Source: Marinobacterium ramblicola (GTDB lineage Bacteria; Pseudomonadota; Gammaproteobacteria; Pseudomonadales; Balneatricaceae). Taken from it: a stretch of 64,000 nucleotides of DNA. Of this stretch, positions 34,116-43,334 are shown in pieces. Position 1 is the first letter of the stretch. The number at the start of each line of letters is the position of its first letter. The position numbers and the translations under genes were made by a program. The notes beneath the pieces were generated by a model. The model worked only from the letters and a program-made list of their open reading frames with translations. It did not search any database and had not been told where the DNA came from. The DNA is taken from NCBI RefSeq assembly GCF_019084545.1, contig NZ_JAHREP010000016.1, positions 53,923-117,922 on the forward strand, read 5' to 3'.

Positions 34116-37100
34116 GCGCTCACCTCATGCAGCTGCACGTAGGGATCGCTGCTCCGACCGGCATCGGTGCCGCTGTTCAGTCGTGTGAGCAACTCGACAC
34201 GCTGCGCCTGGGCTTTGTCGTAAGCCTTCTCTTTCACCGGGCCGTAACCGCGGATGGCGGCGGGCAGTTGCGCCAGCTCACAGGCGGCGTCGTAGTTTGC
34301 AGCGCTGAGCTGGGTCAGGATCAGCTGGAGATCGGCCTCGTACTCGGCGATCAGGCGCAGCTCCAGGCGGCGGTCGGCGCTGTAGGTGAAGGGATCCAGC
34401 ACCGTGCCGCGCAGGCCACGCAGCCCGGCCAGCAGGCGGAACAGCGGCAGCATGCGGCGACCGGAGAACTTGCGTTTGCGCGGCCGGCCGGTCGCCGGGT
34501 CGACTCGGGAGATCAGCGGCGGCGCCAGGTTGAACTCCAGCTCGAACTCGCCCTCGAACTGCTCGGCCAGTTGCTGACGGAAGCTGTCGGAGGCGAGCTG
34601 ACGCGCGACCTCGTACTCATCCTTGTAGGCCAGCACCTTGCTGTAGTTCTCGGCCACGGCACGGCTCAGACGGCTGCCCTTACCCAGCGACTGCTCGGCC
34701 TGGCGTACCTGATTGACCAGATCGAGATAGCGCTGCGCCAGCGCCTCGTTCTGGTACTCACGCAGATGCTGCATCTCGCGCTCGATCAGCTGGTTGAGGC
34801 TGGGCAGCAGCTTCAACGCCTGCACGCTGGCGTCCGGGTTGACCAGGGTTTCCACCCGGGTCAGGTCGAAGGCGGCACGGCGGCCCCAGAGGAACGCCTG
34901 CTTGTTGGCCGCGACCGAGGCGCCGTTGAGCTCGATGGCGCGTTCGATCGACGGGCGAGTGAGCGGGATCAACCCGCGCTGCCAGGCGTAACCGATGCAG
35001 AACAGGTTCACCACCATGCCATCGCCGAGCAGCTTGGTGGCCAGGCGGGTGGCGTCGAGGCAGTAGCTGCCGCCGACCACCGCGGTATCGCAGATCACCT
35101 GCTGCATCTGCTGGGTGGGCACCTGCAGGTCCGGGTCGCGGGTGAACGCCGCCGGCATGCTCTCGTGGTTGTTCACCACCACGCGGCTGCGCTGGCGCTC
35201 CAGCTTGCCCAGCGCCTCTTCACTGGCGCCTACCATCAGGTCGAAGCCGATCATCAGGTCGGTCTCGCCGGCCGGGATACGCACGGTGTGGATCTGCTCC
35301 TGGCTCGGGGCGATGCGGATATGGCTCATCACCGCGCCAAACTTCTGCGCCAGACCGATCTGGTCCAGCACTCCGGCGCCTTTGCCCTCCAGGTGTGCCG
35401 CCATGCCCAGCAGGGCGCTGACGGTGACCACACCGGTACCGCCGACACCGGTCAGCAGGATGTTGTAAGGCTGTTCGATCTGCGGCAGTTTCGGCTCCGG
35501 CAGCTCCGGGAAGCTGGCGTTGTTGCCGACCAGCTCCGGCTTGCGCAACCGGCCGCCCTTGACGGTGACGAAGCTGGGGCAGAAGCCGCGCACGCAGCTG
35601 AAGTCCTTGTTACAGGCGGACTGATCGATGCTGCGCTTGCGGCCGCGCTCGGTCTCCTCCGGCAGCAGCGACAGGCAGTTGGACTGCACGCCGCAGTCAC
35701 CGCAGCCCTCGCACACCTCGGCGTTGATCACCACGCGCTGCTCGGGATCGCTCATTTTGCCGCGCTTGCGGCGACGGCGCTTCTCGGCGGCGCAGGTCTG
35801 GTCGTAGATCATCGCGGTACAACCGGGGATCTCGCGCAGCTCCATCTGCACCGCGGCCAGGTCATCGCGGTGGTGGAAGGTGACACCGTCGGCGAAGTCG
35901 GCTCGGCTTGGATACTTGTCCGGCTCGTCGCTAACCAGCGCTATACGGCGTACCCCCTCACCGTAGAGCTGGTGGGTGATCTGCTGCACGGTCAGGGTAC
36001 CGTCGATCGGCTGACCGCCGGTCATCGCTACCGCATCGTTGTAGAGGATCTTGTAGGTGATGTTGACGCCCGCCGCCACCGAAGCGCGGATCGCCAGCAG
36101 ACCGGAGTGGAAGTAGGTACCGTCACCCAGGTTCTGAAACACGTGCTTGTTGTCGGTAAAGGGGGCCTGGCCGATCCAGGTGGCGCCCTCCCCGCCCATC
36201 TGGGTGAAGGTATCGGTGCCGCGATCCATCCAGGTCGCCATATAGTGACAGCCGATGCCGCCCAGGGCGCGGCTGCCCTCCGGCACCGTGGTCGAGGTGT
36301 TGTGCGGACAGCCGGAGCAGAAGTGCGGGGTGCGCTCCAGCAGTGCCCGCGGCTGCGCCAGCTCCGCCTCCTTATCATTGAGGAAGGCCAGGCGCTGCTG
36401 CATCTGCTCGCTGGTATAGAACCCCTGAATGCGCGACGCGATGGCCCGGGCGATCATCGCCGGGGTCAGCTCCGACAGTGGGGTGACCAGTTCAGCGAAG
36501 CGCTCGTCGCGCTTGCCGACCACGCGCGGACGCCGGTCGTCCTGCCAGCTGTACAGCTGCGTCTTCAGCTGATCCTCGATCAGGCCGCGTTTCTCCTCGA
36601 TCACAAGGATCTCATCGAGGCCCTGGGCGAACTCACGGATCCCCTCCGGCTCCAGCGGCCAGGTCATCGCCACCTTGTACAGGCCGATCCCCAGCGACGC
36701 CGCCAGCTCGTGGCTGATACCCAAATCCTCCAGCGCCTGCAGCACGTCCAGATAGGACTTGCCGGTGGTGACGATGCCCAGACGCGGCTGTTGCGGCTGG
36801 ATCACGATACGGTCGAGGCGGTTGGCGCGGCAGAACGCCTGGGCGGCGGCCAGCTTGTAGTTGAGCAGCCGCGCCTCCTGCTGTAGCGGCCGGTCCGGCC
36901 AGCGTGCATTGAGGCCATCGGCGGGCAGCTCGAAATCGGTGGGATAGATAATCTCCAACCGGTCCTGATCCAGGTTGGCCGAGATCGCCGAGTCCATCAC
37001 CTCGGCCAGCGCCTTGAAGCCGACCCAGCAGCCGCTGAAGCGGGACATGGCCCAGCCGTACAGGCCGAGATCGAGCATCTCCTGGATGCCGGAGGGATAG

Positions 37101-37654
37101 AGCACCGGCATCATCGCATCGGCAAAGGCGTAGTCGCTCTGGTGCGGCAGGGTGGAGGATTTGCAGGCGTGATCGTCACCGGCCACGGCCAGGACACCGC
37201 CATAGGGCGAGGTACCGAAGGCGTTGGCGTGCTTGAACACGTCGCCGGTACGGTCCACACCCGGGCCCTTGCCGTACCAGAGGCCGAACACGCCGTCGTA
37301 TCTCGCACCTTCAAACACATTGACCTGCTGCGAACCCCAGACCGCGGTGGCGCCCAGGTCTTCGTTCACACCGGGTTGGAAGGTGATGTTGTACTTCTTG
37401 AGGTAGTCACGCACCTGCCACAGGGTCTTGTCGAAGCCGCCCAGCGGCGAGCCGCGGTAACCGGAGATAAAGCCGGCGGTGTTGAGCCCGGCGGCGCGAT
37501 CGCGCTCGGCCTGCAGCATCGGCAGACGCGCCAGCGCCTGGCTGCCGGTGATATAGACCCGACCGTAGGTTTTTTCCCACTTATCCTGGAGAGTAACCGA
37601 ATCGAGAGGAACAGTCTCAGAAGTAACTGAGCCTAGCGTTACTGAATTTTGCAT
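34112..37654 (-). CDS. Indolepyruvate:ferredoxin oxidoreductase, fused single-chain type
   Basis: An 1180-residue enzyme that oxidatively decarboxylates aryl-pyruvates to aryl-acetyl-CoA with ferredoxin as acceptor. Order: N-terminal pyrimidine/TPP domain (from about 30), TPP-binding region with [11 protein letters not shown] near 470, a cysteine-rich iron-sulfur segment near 645-690 (EGCGDCG, then several Cys), the gamma-subunit domain starting [18 protein letters not shown] near 730, and a C-terminal DUF6537-type tail. Archaeal enzymes split these parts between IorA and IorB; aerobic proteobacteria have this fused form. It precedes, and is coupled to, the amino-acid dehydrogenase. A structured leader of about 315 bases lies upstream. 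Confidence 0.92.
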   Translation of the reverse strand: MQNSVTLGSVTSETVPLDSVTLQDKWEKTYGRVYITGSQALARLPMLQAERDRAAGLNTAGFISGYRGSPLGGFDKTLWQVRDYLKKYNITFQPGVNEDLGATAVWGSQQVNVFEGARYDGVFGLWYGKGPGVDRTGDVFKHANAFGTSPYGGVLAVAGDDHACKSSTLPHQSDYAFADAMMPVLYPSGIQEMLDLGLYGWAMSRFSGCWVGFKALAEVMDSAISANLDQDRLEIIYPTDFELPADGLNARWPDRPLQQEARLLNYKLAAAQAFCRANRLDRIVIQPQQPRLGIVTTGKSYLDVLQALEDLGISHELAASLGIGLYKVAMTWPLEPEGIREFAQGLDEILVIEEKRGLIEDQLKTQLYSWQDDRRPRVVGKRDERFAELVTPLSELTPAMIARAIASRIQGFYTSEQMQQRLAFLNDKEAELAQPRALLERTPHFCSGCPHNTSTTVPEGSRALGGIGCHYMATWMDRGTDTFTQMGGEGATWIGQAPFTDNKHVFQNLGDGTYFHSGLLAIRASVAAGVNITYKILYNDAVAMTGGQPIDGTLTVQQITHQLYGEGVRRIALVSDEPDKYPSRADFADGVTFHHRDDLAAVQMELREIPGCTAMIYDQTCAAEKRRRRKRGKMSDPEQRVVINAEVCEGCGDCGVQSNCLSLLPEETERGRKRSIDQSACNKDFSCVRGFCPSFVTVKGGRLRKPELVGNNASFPELPEPKLPQIEQPYNILLTGVGGTGVVTVSALLGMAAHLEGKGAGVLDQIGLAQKFGAVMSHIRIAPSQEQIHTVRIPAGETDLMIGFDLMVGASEEALGKLERQRSRVVVNNHESMPAAFTRDPDLQVPTQQMQQVICDTAVVGGSYCLDATRLATKLLGDGMVVNLFCIGYAWQRGLIPLTRPSIERAIELNGASVAANKQAFLWGRRAAFDLTRVETLVNPDASVQALKLLPSLNQLIEREMQHLREYQNEALAQRYLDLVNQVRQAEQSLGKGSRLSRAVAENYSKVLAYKDEYEVARQLASDSFRQQLAEQFEGEFELEFNLAPPLISRVDPATGRPRKRKFSGRRMLPLFRLLAGLRGLRGTVLDPFTYSADRRLELRLIAEYEADLQLILTQLSAANYDAACELAQLPAAIRGYGPVKEKAYDKAQAQRVELLTRLNSGTDAGRSSDPYVQLHEVSA

Positions 37655-37743
37655 ATGATCGCTCCCGGTCCCGAGCGGCAGCCATCAAGCCGCCTGAAGC
37701 AGGACGTACCGATGAAAAGTTGAATGAACTTGAGGCGGACGGG

Positions 37744-37854
37744 TTAGCGTCGCAGCGATCGTTCAGTTCGGGAGCGTTGTATGTCGCCGGAGACAACCGG
37801 CTGTAGAGGAGAGCACGCCGAAAGCGTGGCTGAAGCGCAGAGATTGAGCATCAT
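37744..37854 (-). CDS. Possible leader peptide upstream of the ferredoxin oxidoreductase gene
   Basis: A 36-codon frame (starting ATGATGCTC) inside the long leader, preceded by GAAGG nine bases upstream and ending 89 bases before the oxidoreductase start. It contains no run of Phe, Trp or Tyr codons, so classic attenuation by those amino acids is not supported. It may be chance; I list it because the leader is unusually long. Confidence 0.15.
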   Translation of the reverse strand: MMLNLCASATLSACSPLQPVVSGDIQRSRTERSLRR

Positions 37855-37976
37855 AACGAAGTACCTTCGACCGCGGCTGGATCACAGCCTTGGTTTCCTG
37901 TTGTTGTTATTGTACCGGCAGGGATACGCCGATCGTGTACTGCTCGACCGCCTGGTAAGGCGATGCAGCGACCAAC

Positions 37977-38003
37977 AGTATAGGGGTTTTCCCTAGGCGT
38001 CAA
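37977..38003 (-). promoter_or_regulatory. Candidate sigma-70 promoter of the ferredoxin oxidoreductase operon
   Basis: On the minus strand TTGACG (38003-37998) and TATACT (37982-37977) are separated by 15 bases, a little short. Transcription from here would give a leader of about 315 bases before the oxidoreductase start. Confidence 0.45.
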
Positions 38004-38040
38004 GATTGAAGTTTTGATGTTTTCCAGTGGATTTTTCTGA

Positions 38041-38173
38041 GATACATCCTAAATATCGCCGCTCCTGCGCATCCCTGCGCCCGCGGCATGACCGCCTTGG
38101 ATGGCGGAAGGCCGCCCCACGGAAATCCTGACTTTGCAGGAGCAAAAGTCAGGGACCGTACATCCTGTACATA
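38041..38173. repeat. Dispersed hairpin-module repeat, copy 1
   Basis: Successive small palindromes: GCGCATCCCTGCGC (38067-38080), CCGCC-TTGGAT-GGCGG (about 38092-38107), an imperfect 11-bp hairpin built on CTGACTTTGC (38127-38153), and GTACATCCTGTAC (38158-38170). Related modules occur at 42090-42160 and 61394-61470. The hairpin at 38127-38153 may also help end benD transcription. Confidence 0.7.
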
Positions 38174-38211
38174 ACAAAGGGGACTCACGCCCCCCAATCG
38201 ATTGCGCGGGA

Positions 38212-38997
38212 TCAACCCAGATCGCCACCACCCACCGGCAACACCGTGCCGGTTATATAGGACGCCTCATCCGAGGCCAGGAACAGGATCGCGTTGGCCT
38301 GCTCTTCCGGTGTGCTGTAGCGCTTCATGAAGGTCGAGTCGATGGTCTGGTCGACGATCTGCTGGTACCAGACCTTCTCCTGCGCCGACTGCTGTGCACT
38401 GTTGCGCGGGATCCGCCGCTCACCGACATCGGTGCCACCCGGCGCCACGGCGTTGACGCGGATGCCGTGCTGGGCGTTTTCGAACGCCATGCACACGGTC
38501 ATCGCGTTGACCCCACCCTTTGCAGCGGCATAGGGCACACGGTTCAGGCCGCGGGTGGCGATCGACGATACGTTGATGATCGCGCCGCTGCCCTGCGCCT
38601 GCATCGGCTTGAGCACGGCGTGACAGCACCAGAGCGTGGGGAACAGCGAGCGTCTTACCTCGGCCTCGATCTGCTCCTCTTCGTAGGCCTCATAGGGCTT
38701 GGCCCAGATGGTGCCACCCACATTATTGACCAGGATATCGATGCGGCCGAAGCGGCTGATGGCGCCATCGATGGCGCGGCAGCAGTCCGGGTACTGCTCC
38801 AGATCCGCGGTTTCTACATGCACGGCCGCGGCGCCGGCGGCCTCCGCCTCCTGCGCCACCTCGTGGACGATCTCGGAGCGGTCGACCAGCACCAGCTCGG
38901 CGCCCTCGGCCGCCATCTGCAGCGCGACCGCCCGGCCGATACCCTGGGCCGCACCGGTGATCACCGCCACCCTGTTTTCAAATCGTGCTGCTCTCAT
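38212..38997 (-). CDS. benD: Benzoate cis-diol dehydrogenase
   Basis: A 261-residue SDR that oxidises the cis-diol carboxylate from benzoate dioxygenase to catechol with release of CO2. It has the NAD loop TGAAQGIG (residues 15-22), NNVGG near 90, the catalytic Ser in NVSSIA near 142, and Tyr-x3-Lys in YAAAK near 155-159. It follows benC by 13 bases with site GAGGAGTG, completing benA-benB-benC-benD. The family name is 1,6-dihydroxycyclohexa-2,4-diene-1-carboxylate dehydrogenase. Confidence 0.93.
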   Translation of the reverse strand: MRAARFENRVAVITGAAQGIGRAVALQMAAEGAELVLVDRSEIVHEVAQEAEAAGAAAVHVETADLEQYPDCCRAIDGAISRFGRIDILVNNVGGTIWAKPYEAYEEEQIEAEVRRSLFPTLWCCHAVLKPMQAQGSGAIINVSSIATRGLNRVPYAAAKGGVNAMTVCMAFENAQHGIRVNAVAPGGTDVGERRIPRNSAQQSAQEKVWYQQIVDQTIDSTFMKRYSTPEEQANAILFLASDEASYITGTVLPVGGGDLG

Positions 38998-39010
38998 AGC
39001 CGGTCACTCC

Positions 39011-40024
39011 TCAGTGGCTTGCCGCAAACTTCTCGTAGTGGAAACTGACCGGCTGTATGCCCTTGGCTTCGATGAAACCGTTGACCGCCTCTACCATCGG
39101 CGGCGGCCCGCAGAGGTAGATATCCACCTCGCCCCCGTTCAGATGGGCCGGTTCGATATGGTCGGTAACATAGCCTTTGCGCGGCCAGTCACTGTCGGGC
39201 GACGCCACGCAGGCGCTGAAGCTGAAGTTGTCGATCTCGGCGGCGAAGGCTTCCAGCTTCTCCAGCTCGACCAGGTCGAAATCGTGGGTCACGCCGTAGA
39301 TCAGGTGTACCGGGTGTTCGCTGCCGCTGGTTTTAATTTTGTCCAGCATCGCCAGGAAGGGGGCAAGTCCTGTACCGCCGGCCAGCATCAGCACCGGACG
39401 CTTGATATCGCGCAGGTAGAAGGAGCCGAACGGACCGCGCAGCGTCAGCCTGTCACCCACCTTGGCCTGCTCGGCCATGAAGCCGCTCATCAGACCGCCG
39501 GGGACGACCCGGATCAGGAAGGAGACCGATTCATCCTGCTCTCTGACCATGGAGCTGAACGAGTAGGCCCGCGTCTGGTCGCTGCCCGGCACCTGAACGT
39601 TGACATACTGGCCGGGCAGGAAATGCAGCGCGCGGACCTGGTCGCCGGCCACGGTGAAGCTCAGCGTCGACAGCGACAGGCGGTTGATCTCGGTGAGTTC
39701 ACCGTGCACGTCGGCCTGCTGGCTGCGCACGCAGATCTCCGACGAGGCGGGAACGCTGACCACGCAATCCGACTCCGGCACCATGCAGCAGGTCAGCACG
39801 TAGCGCTGCTCCGCCTCGTGATCGGACAGCGCATCGTCGATATAGCCGTCCATCTCGAATTCACCCGATTCGCAGTGGCACTTGCAGGTACCGCAGGCGC
39901 CATCGCGGCAATCCATCGGAATATTGAGCCCCGAGCGGTAGGCGGCATCGGCTACCGACTCGCCGGGCAGGGTTTGAATGAACCGGGTTACACCATCTTC
40001 GAAGTTGAGCGCTACTTTATGCAT
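39011..40024 (-). CDS. benC: Benzoate 1,2-dioxygenase reductase component
   Basis: A 337-residue reductase: [2Fe-2S] ferredoxin with Cys39, Cys44, Cys47 and Cys79, FAD domain (RAYSFSS near 152), and NADH domain (MLAGGTGLAPFLAML near 215 and CGPPPMVEAV near 308). I start it at the ATG 40022-40024, giving MHKVALNFEDG; the frame is open 17 codons further without a reason to use them. It feeds electrons to BenAB. Its layout and first residues are nearly those of AntC, so the two probably share ancestry. Confidence 0.94.
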   Translation of the reverse strand: MHKVALNFEDGVTRFIQTLPGESVADAAYRSGLNIPMDCRDGACGTCKCHCESGEFEMDGYIDDALSDHEAEQRYVLTCCMVPESDCVVSVPASSEICVRSQQADVHGELTEINRLSLSTLSFTVAGDQVRALHFLPGQYVNVQVPGSDQTRAYSFSSMVREQDESVSFLIRVVPGGLMSGFMAEQAKVGDRLTLRGPFGSFYLRDIKRPVLMLAGGTGLAPFLAMLDKIKTSGSEHPVHLIYGVTHDFDLVELEKLEAFAAEIDNFSFSACVASPDSDWPRKGYVTDHIEPAHLNGGEVDIYLCGPPPMVEAVNGFIEAKGIQPVSFHYEKFAASH

Positions 40025-40105
40025 GAGAACTACCTCTTCGGCCCCCTTTGAAGCGCCGGCCAGGTGGCGCCTCAAGGGGGCTCGTTATTATCGGGTTGCG
40101 TTGGA

Positions 40106-40615
40106 TCAGAGGTGATAGACGTCGACCACGTGGTGGATGCAGTCGTTCTTGATCACCACCTTTTTGCGTTTGATCTTCAGCGCGCCATCGTCGCCACGGA
40201 CCAGGGTCAGAAACCCGCTGCCGTAGTAGGTATCGGTGGTCTTGTAGCGATAGCTGTTGGTCAGCCAGCTGTAACGCACCTCGGCATCGTGCGCGGATGA
40301 GGTCAGCAGTTCAATGTTGCCGATCATATGCTGAGTACGCGGCTCCGGCAGACTGGAGGCGCTGGAGCGTTCGGTCTTGATGCGGAACACCCGGTCCTCC
40401 AGGCCATCGCGCCGGGCGTAGTAGATCAACGAGATCTCGCTCTGCGGATCGGTGGTCAGCTCGCCATCGTCATCCCAGCTTGGCACCCAGAACTCGGCCT
40501 CCTTGTCGTAATGGGCAAGCCAGGCATCCCACTGCTTGTCGTCCAGCGCTCGGCTTTCGGAGTAAAGAAAGTTGCGCATCTCTTCGTATGTAATAGCGTC
40601 GCATGCAATGCTCAT
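40106..40615 (-). CDS. benB: Benzoate 1,2-dioxygenase small subunit
   Basis: A 169-residue beta subunit of the Rieske oxygenase, NTF2-like fold. Typical phrases are FLYSESRALDDKQWDAWLAHY in parts near residues 16-36 and SLIYYARRDGLEDRVFRIKTERSSAS near 76-101. It starts ten bases after the benA stop with AAGGAG before the ATG, and lies 81 bases before benC. Confidence 0.94.
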   Translation of the reverse strand: MSIACDAITYEEMRNFLYSESRALDDKQWDAWLAHYDKEAEFWVPSWDDDGELTTDPQSEISLIYYARRDGLEDRVFRIKTERSSASSLPEPRTQHMIGNIELLTSSAHDAEVRYSWLTNSYRYKTTDTYYGSGFLTLVRGDDGALKIKRKKVVIKNDCIHHVVDVYHL

Positions 40616-40625
40616 CTCGGTCTCC

Positions 40626-41972
40626 TTATGCCTCTTCCTGCTCTTTGTTAACCGCGTCGGTCAGCGTTTGGGTCCAGTAGCGGTGCTGAACGGTGTACAG
40701 ACCCTCGTCCTCGGACTTGGCACCGCTGAGTACCGGCTTGATACCCAGTGCCTTGGCGTCTTCGTCCGGGCCCTCGATCCAGTGCTCGGCCCCGCGACAC
40801 ATGTCATTCCACGGCAGCGAGCTGGCCTTGAACCCCTCCTGGCAGGCGCGAAACTCCTCCAGATCGTCTGGCGTTGCCATACCCGAGGCGTTGAAGAAAT
40901 CCTCGTACTGACGAATGCGGTGGGCACGGGCTTCGGCGCTCTCGCCCTTGGGTGCGATGCAGTAGATGGTGACCTCGGTCTTGTCGACGGAGATCGGTCG
41001 CCACATGCGGATCTGTGAGCTGAACTGGTCCATCAGGAACACGTTCGGGTAGAGGCAGAGGTTGCGCAGGTTGCCGATCATCCAGTCGGCGCGCGCTTCG
41101 CCATACCGCTCAACCAGCTCGTCACGACGCTCGTAGAGCGGGCGATCCTGCGGGTTGGGCCAGCGCATCCAGAGCAGAATGTGGCCCTGTTCGAAGGCGT
41201 AGAAGCCGCCCTTCTGCTTGTTCCAGGTGGAGGCATCCATCGCCTTGACGTCATCGACAGACATGCCTGCCTTGCGCCGACCGGTGGTGGCAACATAGTT
41301 CCAATGGGTGGCGGAGACGTGGTAGCCGTCAGCACCGTTTTCCGCCTGCACCTTCCAGTTGCCGTCGTAGGTGTAGGTAGAGGAGCCACGCAGTACTTCA
41401 AGACCTTCCGGCGACTGGTCGACGATCATGTCGATGATCTTGGCTGCTTCGCCCAGGTGCTCTTTCAGCGGTTTGACGTCGGCATTCAGGCTGCCGAACA
41501 GGAAGCCGCGATAGGATTCGAAACGTGCGACCTTCTTCAGATCGTGGGAGCCGTTGCAGTTGAACGATTCCGGATAACCGGCCTCTTCAGGATCCTTCAC
41601 CTTGACCAGCTTGCCGTCGTTGTTGAAGCTCCAGCCGTGGAAGGGGCAGGTATGCACCGCCTTGTTTCCCTTCTTCTTGCGGCACAGCACCGCGCCGCGG
41701 TGGCTGCAGGCGTTGATGTAGCAGTTCAGCTCGCCCTCTTTGTTGCGCGAGATGAAGATCGGCTGACGGCCGATGAAGCCGGTGAAGTAGTCGTTCTTGT
41801 TGGGGATCTGGCTCTCATGGGCCAGGAAGATCCAGTTGCCCTCGAAGATGTGTTTCATCTCCAGTTCGAACAGCTCTTCATCGGTAAACATCTCACGACG
41901 GCAGCGATAAAGACCTTGCTCTTTATCCTCTTCCATCATGCTGTTCAGCTTGGTAATCAGATCTTGATGCAT
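40626..41972 (-). CDS. benA: Benzoate 1,2-dioxygenase large subunit
   Basis: A 448-residue Rieske oxygenase alpha subunit. Rieske ligands Cys89, His91, Cys109, His112; mononuclear iron ligands His218 and His223, with Asp215 as the bridging residue. The sequence around [24 protein letters not shown] and the length separate it from AntA and place it with BenA/XylX. Benzoate rather than toluate is supported by the full benABCD set. A strong ribosome site (AAGGAGGG) precedes the ATG, and a XylS/BenR-class operator lies 52-87 bases upstream, so the operon is probably activated by an AraC-family protein bound to benzoate. Confidence 0.95.
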   Translation of the reverse strand: MHQDLITKLNSMMEEDKEQGLYRCRREMFTDEELFELEMKHIFEGNWIFLAHESQIPNKNDYFTGFIGRQPIFISRNKEGELNCYINACSHRGAVLCRKKKGNKAVHTCPFHGWSFNNDGKLVKVKDPEEAGYPESFNCNGSHDLKKVARFESYRGFLFGSLNADVKPLKEHLGEAAKIIDMIVDQSPEGLEVLRGSSTYTYDGNWKVQAENGADGYHVSATHWNYVATTGRRKAGMSVDDVKAMDASTWNKQKGGFYAFEQGHILLWMRWPNPQDRPLYERRDELVERYGEARADWMIGNLRNLCLYPNVFLMDQFSSQIRMWRPISVDKTEVTIYCIAPKGESAEARAHRIRQYEDFFNASGMATPDDLEEFRACQEGFKASSLPWNDMCRGAEHWIEGPDEDAKALGIKPVLSGAKSEDEGLYTVQHRYWTQTLTDAVNKEQEEA

Positions 41973-41996
41973 GGGGTGCCCTCCTTCTTTTTATTC

Positions 41997-42059
41997 AGAT
42001 TAGGGCGGCGCGGAACAGGCCACTATCCAACCAGCGCTATCCTTTATCCCCTGGTTGCA
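41997..42059 (-). promoter_or_regulatory. BenR/XylS-type operator and promoter of benABCD
   Basis: On the minus strand a perfect half-site TGCA-N6-GGATA lies at 42059-42045, and a second block (AGCG-N6-GGATA) at 42038-42024, exactly 21 bases later, the spacing known for XylS at Pm. A TAATCT -10 candidate is at 42002-41997. With a 17-base spacer the -35 position (42025-42020) overlaps the downstream repeat by two bases, as at Pm. Confidence 0.8.
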
Positions 42060-42089
42060 GCTACCGTCAGGTCGGTTTTAAAAAGCGGA

Positions 42090-42160
42090 TACCGTACCTC
42101 CTGTACATCGCCGCTCCTGCGCATCCATGCGCCCGCGGCATACCGTACATCCTGTACATA
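42090..42160. repeat. Dispersed hairpin-module repeat, copy 2
   Basis: Order of modules: GTACCTCCTGTAC (42094-42106), perfect GCGCAT-CC-ATGCGC (42119-42132), GTACATCCTGTAC (42145-42157). Same family as the elements at 38041-38173 and 61394-61470. It sits between the terminator of the extradiol dioxygenase gene and the benA operator. Confidence 0.75.
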
Positions 42161-42162
42161 AA

Positions 42163-42182
42163 GGCCTCCGGTGAGGGAGGCC
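42163..42182 (-). terminator. Probable terminator after catechol 2,3-dioxygenase copy 2
   Basis: Stem GGCCTCC / GGAGGCC with a six-base loop, followed on the minus strand by TTTATG. It lies 44 bases past the dioxygenase stop and suggests the dioxygenase and benABCD are separate transcripts. Confidence 0.55.
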
Positions 42183-42225
42183 AATGGGAAGGGTCTGAAA
42201 TCGAAGCGAAGCGGAATCCTGACGA

Positions 42226-43149
42226 TCAGGTCAATACGCTGAGGAAACGCTCGTTGAGTACCCGGTCGTGGTAGAAGATCGCCTTGCCCAGCTGATCTGC
42301 ATCCCAGGTCACCGGAGGGTGATCCGGATAGTGGTAGTCACCGCCACAGAACACTTCATTGCGGTTACCCGACGGGTCGAAGAAGTAGATGGTCTTGCCG
42401 TGGGTCAGGCCGTGACGCGTGGGGCCGATATCGATGGAGGTATCGGTCATCGAGATCAAGTCAGCGGCGCGCAGAACATCCTCCCAGGTCTCGAGGAAGA
42501 ACGAGGCGTGGTGAAATTTGCCCGGCTCGGCATGGTCGATAAAGGCGATATCGTGCGCCTTCATGCTGGCGGTGAGGAACTGTGCCACGCGGGTGCCATC
42601 AGGGGTCAGTACCTGCTCCGCCATGTCGAAACCAAGTACGTCGCGGAACAGTTCCCAGGTTTTATCCAGATGGGTGCCATACAGCAGACAGTGGTCGAAA
42701 CGGGTTGCTTTCATACCCTTCAGATCGCGCGGCCAGGCCTCCGGGTTGCGCTCGGTGAGCCCCCACTTGCCGGTCTGCTCCTTGGTCGCGTAGAGCTCGA
42801 AGAAGTGTCCGCTCGGTGCCTGGAAGCGTACGCGGCGACCACAGCCGTTAAGCTCGCCGGCAGCGATATCCTCGATCTCGCAGCCGAACTCGGCCAGCTC
42901 ACCGCGCAGGGATTCCAGCACCGCCTCGCTGAGCACCTTGAAGCCCATGAAGTCCATGCCCGCGCTGTCCGCCTCGCGCAGCACCACGGAGAACTTGTCC
43001 ACCTCGGTCCAGCCCTTCAGATACACCCGGCCCTGGTCGTCGCGATCGATCTCGATCAGCCCGAGCAGATCGCGGTAGTGGGCCAGCGCTTCCTCTATAT
43101 CCAGCACGCGGATCTGCACGTGTCCGGGTCTCATTACACCTTTTTTCAT
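42226..43149 (-). CDS. xylE: Catechol 2,3-dioxygenase (extradiol, XylE type), copy 2
   Basis: A 307-residue extradiol dioxygenase, a close paralogue of the one at 25930-26853 and of identical length. Iron ligands His153, His214 and Glu265 are conserved, as are TRHG (His246) and [15 protein letters not shown] start it at the ATG 43147-43149, with AAGGGG eight bases upstream; a GTG six bases earlier lies in the ribosome site. It lies upstream of benA on the same strand, separated by a probable terminator, a repeat and the benA operator. It should open catechol made from benzoate. Confidence 0.94.
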   Translation of the reverse strand: MKKGVMRPGHVQIRVLDIEEALAHYRDLLGLIEIDRDDQGRVYLKGWTEVDKFSVVLREADSAGMDFMGFKVLSEAVLESLRGELAEFGCEIEDIAAGELNGCGRRVRFQAPSGHFFELYATKEQTGKWGLTERNPEAWPRDLKGMKATRFDHCLLYGTHLDKTWELFRDVLGFDMAEQVLTPDGTRVAQFLTASMKAHDIAFIDHAEPGKFHHASFFLETWEDVLRAADLISMTDTSIDIGPTRHGLTHGKTIYFFDPSGNRNEVFCGGDYHYPDHPPVTWDADQLGKAIFYHDRVLNERFLSVLT

Positions 43150-43334
43150 TGTCACACCCCTTAATTGGTTTTATTGACCAGGTGGTTACCCAATACAGGC
43201 GCTTCCTTTTTCCAGAAGCAGTACCCGCAGCAAGGCATGACATCGATATTCAAGCGCTCCGGCCAGAGACGAAATCCATTTTCTGCAACCCCTGTCCCTC
43301 CTATGCAATCTCAAAAACCGGAGTAGCAGATGGG

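Larger units (their letters stand above)
37655..38211. other. 557-bp gap: oxidoreductase leader and benD downstream repeats
   Basis: No convincing protein gene. The left 350 bases form the leader of the ferredoxin oxidoreductase gene (minus strand) with several short hairpins and an 8-bp inverted repeat CGCTCCCG (37660-37667) / CGGGAGCG (37769-37776). The right part holds a mosaic of dispersed hairpin modules that follow benD. Confidence 0.7.

Noticed and set aside
34127..36886. A 919-codon open frame on the plus strand opposite the ferredoxin oxidoreductase gene
   Set aside because: It is the mirror of a high-GC gene with a clear family match on the other strand; its own sequence is rich in His, Gln, Arg and Ala without any domain, as expected of a shadow frame.
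37781..37996. A 71-codon plus-strand frame in the gap before the ferredoxin oxidoreductase gene
   Set aside because: No family resemblance and no ribosome site; it covers the leader region of the opposite strand.
37655..38003. A known riboswitch class (for example glycine, SAM or TPP)
   Set aside because: I could not find the conserved cores of these classes; only generic short hairpins are visible.
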